From: an uncultured Oscillospiraceae bacterium
Lineage (GTDB): Bacteria > Bacillota > Clostridia > Oscillospirales > Acutalibacteraceae
NCBI GenBank assembly: GCA_900544515.1
Contig: UQVI01000045.1
Coordinates: 1-11,752 of the forward strand
Length of the DNA stretch: 11,752 nucleotides
Direction: 5' to 3'
The translations under genes and the position numbers were made by a program. Below the pieces are notes generated by a model. It had not been told where the DNA came from. It saw only the letters and a program-made list of their open reading frames with translations, and did no database searches. Below are positions 6,907 to 11,752 of this stretch, piece by piece. Numbering within the stretch: position 1 is the first letter of the stretch; every line of letters starts with the position of its first letter.

Positions 6907-7560
6907 ATGAAGCATTACAGCGTCCTTACAAGGGCAGATGAAAGCAAATTTGAGAAATATATTGTTAACCAAAACGATACAGGCGATGTTTTTTATTTCC
7001 TGTGATGATAATGATGAAGAGGATATTATAAAGAATACAGATATTTCTGTATTTATTGACAGCAAAAGAAATGTTTATAAATTTGATAACAGCGAGATCG
7101 TTTTATTTTCAGATAAAAAATTTTCTTTTACTCCCATTTCGTGGTTTAAGAAATTCTGTCGGAAATCTTGTTGGATTATTGAAAGAAAATTATAATATTG
7201 ACAAAGACAGAATTTATGTTTTCGGTACGTCGTTCGGAGACTTTTGTACATGGAGATTGGTATATCATAATCCGGAGCTTTGTGCCTGTGCCATACCTGT
7301 TATGGGCGGATTTGATGATATCATTGAAAAGTCAGTTTATACTGATTTTGAAAGGTTTGTCAATGTGCCGATGTGGGCAGCACATTCTTCGGACGATGAA
7401 TGTGTAAGTATTTGATGATTATGCAGTTGAAAGAATCAAGAAGCTTGGCGGAAACATAAAATATTCACGCTGGGATAAATACGGACACGGCATGGCACGT
7501 CACTTTTATAAAAAGGAAAAGTGGTGTGATTATATGTTTGAACAAAAGTTAAATCATTAA
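6907..7560 (+). pseudogene. Frameshifted alpha/beta-hydrolase (esterase/phospholipase-like)
   Basis: Remains of an alpha/beta hydrolase spread over all three forward frames. The first frame (ATG 6907) stops at 7003-7005 after 32 codons. A second covers about 6990-7195 (acidic DDNDEEDII, then FSFTPISWF). A third, about 7140-7412, holds the recognisable core: NIDKDRIYVFGTSFG with the nucleophile Ser in GxSxG, TWRL...NPELCACAIPVMGG, and WAAHSSDDE with the likely Asp. A stop at 7413-7415 then needs a shift to the frame 7414-7560, which has KLGGNIKYS, KYGHGMA with the likely catalytic His, and the natural TAA. All triad residues remain, so the damage looks recent, but at least three shifts are required. 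The core resembles secreted or cytosolic esterases of the dienelactone-hydrolase/PHB-depolymerase type; no signal peptide is seen. The extreme N terminus could belong to something else. Confidence 0.8.
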
Positions 7561-7570
7561 AATGCAAAAG

Positions 7571-7604
7571 AAAAAAGCACACCATATAACACGGTGTGCT
7601 TTTT
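7571..7604. terminator. Bidirectional intrinsic terminator
   Basis: GCACACC (7577-7583) pairs with GGTGTGC (7593-7599) around a nine-base loop, flanked by an A tract (7571-7576) and a T tract (7600-7604) that extend the stem. Read in either direction it ends in a U run, so it can serve the + strand esterase pseudogene and the convergent - strand membrane-protein gene. The bases from here to 7692 hold nothing else recognisable. Confidence 0.85.
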
Positions 7605-7692
7605 CCATAAGGGGTAAAAAATTTATGTGAAAACGTAGTTGGTATATATAAAAAGGCCGAGTAAATAATCAATATTTAAACAACCTTGTTGA

Positions 7693-8526
7693 CTATTTTG
7701 TAATTCTGTAAGGGTTTGGAGCATGGCTTCTTTCTGATAAAGCTACATATTCAGGCCTTGCATTTTTAGCAAAAGCACCCTTAATCATAAAGAAAGCGAT
7801 ATCCTTACTGATTTTCTCATAGTCCACATTGAAGATTTTTGCCGAAACATTTTTGTTAAATGCATTAACAAGCGGTCCCATACAAAATGCAGTGATGATT
7901 GTACCGATACCGATATTTTTTATCTCGGTAAAATTGCCTTTGAAAATTGCTGCAAATCCTCCGCTCACAATTAAACCGATAAGTATTACCAGAATATCTG
8001 TAATAACTCTTACCCATTTGTACTGGAGCTTGGTTGAACGGCTGAGCATAAAGCCGAGCGCATCATAAGGACCTACACCAATATTGGCGGTAAAGAATAG
8101 TGAACAAGCGAAGCACAAGGTTACTATGCCGATTAAGAGAAGGGGTACTCTTACGGCAAGCGTGTAATGATTTTCAACAACAGGTGAAATTAAGCTCTGG
8201 AATAACTCACAGGCGTAACCGCAGCCTATCATATTGATTACCGTACCTACACCGATTAAACCTCTGTGGGCAACAATCAAAACATAAAGCAGAATCACTG
8301 CATTTATAATCATCTGATATGTACCAAAGCCGATGCCCAGTGTGCTTGCGACGTTCATATTCATTGATGTAAAAGGATCAACCCCAAAACCGGAGACCGA
8401 GAAAAGTGAAATTCCAAAACCCATTATGATAATGCTGATAAAGGAGAGAATTACTCGCTTAACCATATGGTGCTGAGTAAACATATCTTTCATATATCCG
8501 TAAGCTTCTGATTTCAATTTGCTCAT
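7693..8526 (-). CDS. YczE/YitT-like integral membrane protein
   Basis: A 277-residue multi-pass membrane protein with about six hydrophobic segments (roughly 24-45, 67-86, 93-112, 127-146, 172-190 and 205-224) and a soluble C-terminal tail of about 50 residues. It has an internal duplication: GISLFSVSGFGVDPFTSMN (38-56) recurs as CSLFFTANIGVGPYDALGF (141-159), the glycine/proline signature of the YczE/YyaS/YitT group. Function in this group is poorly defined; transport or a membrane accessory role has been suggested. The start is supported by AGAGGT (plus-strand 8533-8538) six bases upstream. It is the second - strand gene after spoVT but has its own promoter, with three operator-like palindromes just upstream. 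Transcription likely ends at the hairpin 7571-7604. Family assignment is fairly sure; the biochemical role is unknown. Confidence 0.85.
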   Translation of the reverse strand: MSKLKSEAYGYMKDMFTQHHMVKRVILSFISIIIMGFGISLFSVSGFGVDPFTSMNMNVASTLGIGFGTYQMIINAVILLYVLIVAHRGLIGVGTVINMIGCGYACELFQSLISPVVENHYTLAVRVPLLLIGIVTLCFACSLFFTANIGVGPYDALGFMLSRSTKLQYKWVRVITDILVILIGLIVSGGFAAIFKGNFTEIKNIGIGTIITAFCMGPLVNAFNKNVSAKIFNVDYEKISKDIAFFMIKGAFAKNARPEYVALSERSHAPNPYRITK

Positions 8527-8569
8527 ATGCTGACCTCTGTTCGATTTGTTGTTTCCCCTCTTTGCTTAC

Positions 8570-8597
8570 ATTATATGCTTGCGATTGAAAAAATCAA
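8570..8597 (-). promoter_or_regulatory. Sigma-A-type promoter of the YczE-like gene
   Basis: On the - strand, TTGATT (8592-8597) and a perfect TATAAT (8570-8575) are separated by 16 bp, about 44 bp before the start codon. The TTTTG-N2-CAAAA copies lie immediately upstream of the -35 box, a position that fits an activator or an upstream-bound repressor. Confidence 0.7.
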
Positions 8598-8600
8598 GTT

Positions 8601-8664
8601 TTTTGTGCAACTTTCTACTTATGTAATATTTTGCACAAAAAAGTTGGAATAATTTTGTGCAAAA
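8601..8664. promoter_or_regulatory. Cluster of three TTTTG-N2-CAAAA palindromes
   Basis: Two perfect 12-bp palindromes, TTTTGCACAAAA (8629-8640) and TTTTGTGCAAAA (8653-8664, extendable to ATTTTGTGCAAAAT), and one partial copy TTTTGTGCAA (8601-8610). The two perfect copies are 24 bp apart start to start, and the partial one starts 28 bp before the next. They occupy the spacer between spoVT and the YczE-like gene, just upstream of that gene's -35 box. A related copy precedes spoVT (9251-9262); the 16-mer TGTAATATTTTGCACA occurs exactly at both 8622-8637 and 9244-9259. This is most easily read as a set of operators for one dimeric regulator. Because the copies are palindromic, they can also pair with one another in RNA. 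Confidence 0.6.
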
Positions 8665-8674
8665 TAAATAAATA

Positions 8675-9211
8675 TTATTCCATTTGCTTGCCTAAGAAGG
8701 CAGCTGCGACCTGAACGAGCTTAACATCTGTTTCGCTGGGAAGGGTGTTGTCATTTTCCTCAATCAGTGCCACTGCACCGCTGACATCTCCGCCGTATAT
8801 GATAGGATATACTACATTTGCTTTTCTGTTGAATCCCTCAATCGCATTCATACTTGGCACCACATCTGTGGAAATGTGAATGGCTCTGTTGTCCATAAGT
8901 TCCTCAAGATTCTTTGTTACTCTGCGTTCAAGTATTTCACGCTTGCTGATTCCTGATGCTGCTATAACGTGATCATTGTCCATAATAGCAACCGGCAGTC
9001 CGCCGTTTTTGTGCAGAACCTCCGCATACTGATTTGCGAAATTTGAAAGCTCACCAATTGGTGAGTATTTTTTAAATATCACTTCTCCCTCAGCGTCAGT
9101 GAAGATTTCCAGCGGATCCCCCTCCTTAATTCTGAAAGACCGTCTGATTTCCTTTGGTATTACGATTCTGCCAAGATCATCTATTCTTCTGACAATTCCT
9201 GTCGCTTTCAT
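8675..9211 (-). CDS. spoVT: Stage V sporulation protein T, AbrB-family regulator
   Basis: Transcription factor which, in Bacillus, is made in the forespore under sigma-G and tunes sigma-G genes up or down. The 178-residue length equals that of the Bacillus protein. Seen: an N-terminal swapped-hairpin AbrB DNA-binding domain (1-50), with the near-invariant ATGIVRRIDDLGRIVIPKEI and the DPLEIF strand, then a C-terminal GAF-like domain (about 55-178) of the kind that tetramerises and may bind a ligand. The start is set by GAGGAGT (plus-strand 9219-9225), seven bases upstream. It is the first gene of the - strand pair with the YczE-like gene; the shared palindrome upstream of both suggests autoregulation, or a common regulator, but that is inference. 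A general AbrB paralogue is less likely because the full GAF-like domain is present. Confidence 0.93.
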   Translation of the reverse strand: MKATGIVRRIDDLGRIVIPKEIRRSFRIKEGDPLEIFTDAEGEVIFKKYSPIGELSNFANQYAEVLHKNGGLPVAIMDNDHVIAASGISKREILERRVTKNLEELMDNRAIHISTDVVPSMNAIEGFNRKANVVYPIIYGGDVSGAVALIEENDNTLPSETDVKLVQVAAAFLGKQME

Positions 9212-9250
9212 ATCATCTACTCCTCAAATAATGTAAATTTATCTGTAATA

Positions 9251-9262
9251 TTTTGCACATAT
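9251..9262. promoter_or_regulatory. Operator-like palindrome upstream of spoVT
   Basis: TTTTG-CA-CATAT is an imperfect copy of the TTTTG-N2-CAAAA motif, set 40 bp upstream of the spoVT start. It lies within the exact 16-mer TGTAATATTTTGCACA (9244-9259) that also occurs at 8622-8637. The sharing across two leader regions is the evidence. No convincing -35/-10 pair could be fixed next to it. Confidence 0.45.
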
Positions 9263-9510
9263 TTAAGTTGTATATACTAAATATAAATTGAGATTTTTTG
9301 GAAAATTTAAATATATCCGATCAGTCCTTTGAAAATTAGGATGATTACTGTAAGTATATTGATGGTGTCAATACAGCATTTCATGAGTTTGTTTTCAATC
9401 CATAGGATATGAAAGAGTTTCTGAGTCAGAACCTTTAATGAATTTTGGTGCCCAAAAGAAAACGGAACAAGAATCGCCGTTTCGATAAAACAAATTGGAA
9501 AATGATGGGA
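9263..9510. other. Non-coding spacer with a possible degraded coding remnant
   Basis: AT-rich DNA between spoVT and the racemase terminator, without a complete gene. Around 9340-9488 on the + strand, two short frames read like protein broken by one stop (9403-9405) and one shift: DDYCKYIDGVNTAFHEF and, after the stop, DMKEFLSQNL, then in another frame MNFGAQKKTEQESPFR up to TAA 9486-9488. I recognise no family, and there is no ribosome site. It may be the tail of a lost gene, or chance. The spoVT promoter must lie in the 9226-9330 part but could not be placed. Confidence 0.2.
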
Positions 9511-9547
9511 ACAACAAAAGCACCGTTTTATACGGTGCTTTTGTTGT
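9511..9547 (-). terminator. Intrinsic terminator of the femX-racemase operon
   Basis: A perfect 16-bp stem (ACAACAAAAGCACCGT at 9511-9526 with its complement at 9532-9547) encloses a five-base loop, seven bases past the racemase stop. On the - strand the 3' arm ends in GCTTTTGTTGTT, a U-rich run typical of termination. The near-symmetrical A/T tracts mean it could also work on the + strand, but no + strand gene leads into it. Confidence 0.85.
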
Positions 9548-9553
9548 GATATA

Positions 9554-10627
9554 TTATTTGTATATTCTCGGTATTCGCGGATTTACCATAAGCGGCGATA
9601 TATCAACACTGGCAATATCGCCAATCTGAACATCACTTCCTGTTATATCCACTGCAGTGTGTGACAAGCCGATTTCACCGATAACGCTGTACATTCTTCC
9701 GTTTATTTTAACATACATCTGCTGCTTTTTCAGAAATTTTTTCAGCTGTGAAAGAACGGAGCGAAAATCCGCAATTTCCTTTTCTTTAGCCAGACCAAAG
9801 CCGTCGTAGTGCCCAATCGGAACAATGGCAATTTTTGTTTCATGTTTCGTCGTATAAAGTCCGTTGTAGCCGATTGAATACCCTGCAGGTACGGTTTTTA
9901 TTTCAATTACATCTGCTTCAAGAGATCCAAGCCTGTTAAGCCTGGTTTTATTTTTTGTAATAACCCTTCCTGTGAAAGCAGAGCCGATTCGTACACTGTC
10001 GAGGCATACGCCATCAACATTAAGCAGTGCAGGGGAGTTGCTGGCGTGGATAATGCCGACATTCTTGCCCGCCTTTTTTATTTGCTCCATTGTATCCTTG
10101 AAAAGTGCAAGCTGAGCTCTTGTAAGCTCCTCATTTGTAAAGGCGGATGAGAAATGCGTATATGCACCGATAAACTCAAGATGATTAAAATCGTAGCATT
10201 TTATTGCATCCTCAATTTCACTGGGCATAAAGCCATAGCGTCCCATACCTGTGTCGATTTTCAGATAGCATTTTGTCACGGTGTTCAGATCGGACGATAC
10301 CTCGTTCATAACCTGAGCGGCATTCAGTGAGCCAATAGTGGCAATGCAGTTGTTTTTTGCAATGATTTCAGTCTCGCTTTTAATTCCTGTGGAACGCATC
10401 ACGAGGATATCCTCTTTGTCAAGAACACTTCTGAGCTCAGGAATATCATCAACCTCAGTAATTGCAAAAATGCTGATGCCATTATCTCTGAGTATTTTTG
10501 AGAATTCCTTTATTCCAAAACCGTAGCCGTTGCCCTTTACAACTCCGATTAACGGCACGCCTGCTTTTTCCTTAATGATTTCGATATTTTCTTCAAGCTT
10601 GTTTTTGTCAATGATATATCGGCTCAT
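9554..10627 (-). CDS. Divergent alanine racemase-family PLP enzyme
   Basis: A 357-residue protein with the alanine racemase architecture: a PLP-binding TIM barrel (about 1-225), then a beta domain. Lys31 in GVVKGNGYGFG is the PLP Schiff-base lysine; KIDTGMGRYG (123-132), HASNSPALL (194-202), VRIGSAFTG (212-220) and IVPIGHYDGF (268-277) are barrel and phosphate-binding motifs; Tyr254 in SIGYNGLY is the likely second catalytic base. Oddities: the usual RVCMDQ segment reads IGEIGLSHTAVDI (316-328), so the Met-Asp that contact substrate are missing; a basic stretch of about 15 residues is inserted after 277; and the INYE-type segment near the C terminus is shortened before PRIPRIY. It starts four bases after the femX-like stop, with only a weak AAGG site. 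It may racemise an amino acid other than alanine, such as serine, or serve a specialised wall route. Fold certain, substrate open. Confidence 0.85.
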   Translation of the reverse strand: MSRYIIDKNKLEENIEIIKEKAGVPLIGVVKGNGYGFGIKEFSKILRDNGISIFAITEVDDIPELRSVLDKEDILVMRSTGIKSETEIIAKNNCIATIGSLNAAQVMNEVSSDLNTVTKCYLKIDTGMGRYGFMPSEIEDAIKCYDFNHLEFIGAYTHFSSAFTNEELTRAQLALFKDTMEQIKKAGKNVGIIHASNSPALLNVDGVCLDSVRIGSAFTGRVITKNKTRLNRLGSLEADVIEIKTVPAGYSIGYNGLYTTKHETKIAIVPIGHYDGFGLAKEKEIADFRSVLSQLKKFLKKQQMYVKINGRMYSVIGEIGLSHTAVDITGSDVQIGDIASVDISPLMVNPRIPRIYK

Positions 10628-10631
10628 ACTG

Positions 10632-11669
10632 TTACCTTATTTTCTCAAGAACTTTAGTTGCGACATTGTAAAGATTGTAGACAGGCTTATTGATTACGTA
10701 GTCAAATTCACCCACAAATTCCTTCATATATCCTCCGAAGCCGTGCTTGAATCTCCACAGTCCGTAGTGCGGGTTGTCAGGATTCTGGCAATCGCCTGAA
10801 ATTCCGCCGAAATCATAAACCTTGCAGCCGCATTCCATACCCCACTGCATCATTGCCCACTGCAGTGCATAGTTAGGATATACATTTCTATGTGCGTTTG
10901 ATGATGCACCGTATTGGTACTTCATAACATTCTGTCCCCATTTGATAGCGATTGTGCCTGCTATAGCCTGTCCGTTATAGTATGCCATATAAAGCCTTGC
11001 ATCGTCCGTCATGCAGTCAAGTATTTTTGCAAAATATTCCTTAGGTCTTGTTGAAAATCCGTCACGTTCTCCTGTTTCGCTCATAATTCTAACGAAATCG
11101 TCCAGCGCTTCTTTGCCGCAGATTTTAACCTCAACACCTTTTTTAGGTGCTTTTCTGATTCGGTTTCTGTAATCGGACTTGAAGGTGAGCATAAGTTCCT
11201 CCTCACTGAGACCGTTGTAGTCAAAGCAGTATACAAATCTCGGCTGAACATTTTCAAAATCCATACAGCCGGGATTGAGTTCGATAAAGCCCTTTTTAAT
11301 CAGATGCTCCTTGAATGCTTGGTTTTCAATAACAATTTCAGGGTCGATTTTAAGGCAGTATGCCTTGTATTCCTTTCCGATTTCAAGAAGTCCGTTAAAG
11401 AGTTTATCAAATGTATCAAAGTCGTTCTCATCACATACGAAACCGCGACAGCAATACATAAGAGAGTTCTTGATTACGGGGATTGAACGGATAAGAACAG
11501 CGGCAGCACCTTTGATTTCTCCGTTATCATCCTTAAGCATTACTGCTTCAAATTTCCAAGCATCTTTTACCTTTGCCCACTTTGAAGAATGTTGAAAAAG
11601 TCCCTTAGGATGCTGCTTTATAAAGTTTTCATATTCAGCAAGATTGCTTTTATTCACTCTAACTATCAT
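10632..11669 (-). CDS. FemX/MurM-like peptidoglycan aminoacyltransferase
   Basis: A 345-residue cytosolic protein of the FemABX family, which transfers amino acids from aminoacyl-tRNA to the lysine (or other third residue) of lipid II to build peptidoglycan cross-bridges. Two GNAT-like halves are visible. Diagnostic C-terminal motifs are YQYGASSNAHRNVYPNYALQ (251-270), YDFGGISGD (285-293), YGLWRFKHGFGG (302-313) and the EFVGEFDYVINKPVYNLY ending (317-334). The long coiled-coil arm of staphylococcal FemA is absent, as in many single-gene FemX/MurM relatives. The start at 11669 has GGAG (plus-strand 11678-11681) eight bases upstream. It is the first gene of an operon with the racemase-family gene and has a good promoter. 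Which amino acid it adds, and whether DNA-encoded partners lie outside the window, is not known. Confidence 0.88.
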   Translation of the reverse strand: MIVRVNKSNLAEYENFIKQHPKGLFQHSSKWAKVKDAWKFEAVMLKDDNGEIKGAAAVLIRSIPVIKNSLMYCCRGFVCDENDFDTFDKLFNGLLEIGKEYKAYCLKIDPEIVIENQAFKEHLIKKGFIELNPGCMDFENVQPRFVYCFDYNGLSEEELMLTFKSDYRNRIRKAPKKGVEVKICGKEALDDFVRIMSETGERDGFSTRPKEYFAKILDCMTDDARLYMAYYNGQAIAGTIAIKWGQNVMKYQYGASSNAHRNVYPNYALQWAMMQWGMECGCKVYDFGGISGDCQNPDNPHYGLWRFKHGFGGYMKEFVGEFDYVINKPVYNLYNVATKVLEKIR

Positions 11670-11707
11670 TATTTAAACTCCAGAATTAACTTGATTTATA
11701 ATTTATT

Positions 11708-11736
11708 ATTATAACAAATTACGCCCCTCTTGTCTA
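11708..11736 (-). promoter_or_regulatory. Sigma-A promoter of the femX-racemase operon
   Basis: On the - strand, TAGACA (11731-11736) and a perfect TATAAT (11708-11713) are 17 bp apart. The -10 box lies about 38 bp before the femX-like ATG. One mismatch to TTGACA and ideal spacing make this a likely housekeeping promoter. Confidence 0.7.
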
Positions 11737-11752
11737 TATTGACTTTTATTGC

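Noticed and set aside
7436..7672. 78-codon - strand frame across the terminator at 7571-7604
   Set aside because: It runs antisense over the esterase remnant and through a strong hairpin, with no ribosome site or known domain.
8601..8664. CRISPR-like direct repeats
   Set aside because: The repeat unit is only 12 bp and palindromic, there are three copies at uneven spacing, and no cas genes are nearby; operators fit better.
9006..9018. TTTTGTGCAGAA inside spoVT as another operator copy
   Set aside because: It has an internal mismatch, lies in coding sequence that explains it (residues LHKN of SpoVT) and is not near a promoter.
9226..9330. A sigma-G promoter for spoVT
   Set aside because: Expected from Bacillus, but no convincing -35 and -10 pair with the right spacing was found by eye in this AT-rich stretch, so none is claimed.

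Overview
The window looks like a low-to-moderate GC, endospore-forming clostridial chromosome, probably a gut Oscillospiraceae/Ruminococcus-like lineage. The support is a full-length SpoVT-type regulator, strong Firmicutes-style AGGAGG ribosome binding sites, AT-rich spacers and gpmI-type (2,3-bisphosphoglycerate-independent) glycolysis. The exact genus cannot be fixed from the sequence alone.

Positions 20-4132 (+ strand) are the core: pgk, a small zinc-ribbon gene, tpiA and gpmI, closed by a hairpin terminator at 4105-4132. Three of the four are highly expressed glycolytic enzymes with matching codon bias. The fourth (1222-1707) is an uncharacterised protein with a Q/N-rich linker and a C-terminal CxxC...CxxC ribbon. 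It has no Shine-Dalgarno sequence and uses very different isoleucine codons.

Positions 4143-7604 (+ strand) are an accessory, partly decaying stretch. It holds a class I SAM methyltransferase that overlaps a HAD-IA phosphatase by 4 bp, then a 126-bp palindromic intergenic element. Next come a Cof-type HAD gene that lost its middle, an intact Cof-type HAD gene, and a multiply frameshifted alpha/beta-hydrolase gene behind an apparently intact promoter. A bidirectional hairpin terminator ends the stretch.

Positions 7693-11752 are all on the - strand. spoVT (8675-9211) lies upstream of a YczE/YitT-like membrane protein gene (7693-8526). The spacer between them carries a good sigma-A-type promoter and three copies of a TTTTG-N2-CAAAA palindrome just upstream of it; a fourth, imperfect copy lies upstream of spoVT, which suggests one shared regulator, possibly SpoVT itself. 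Further upstream a FemX/MurM-like aminoacyltransferase gene and a divergent alanine-racemase-family gene form a tight operon (4-bp gap) with its own promoter and terminator. This looks like a cell-wall peptide module.

The most noteworthy items are the repeated operator-like palindrome around spoVT/yczE, the femX-racemase pair in which the racemase lacks the usual CMD motif, the zinc-ribbon gene inside the glycolytic operon, and the palindromic element that appears to supply the stop codon of the gene before it. No CRISPR array, tRNA, rRNA or intact transposase was seen.
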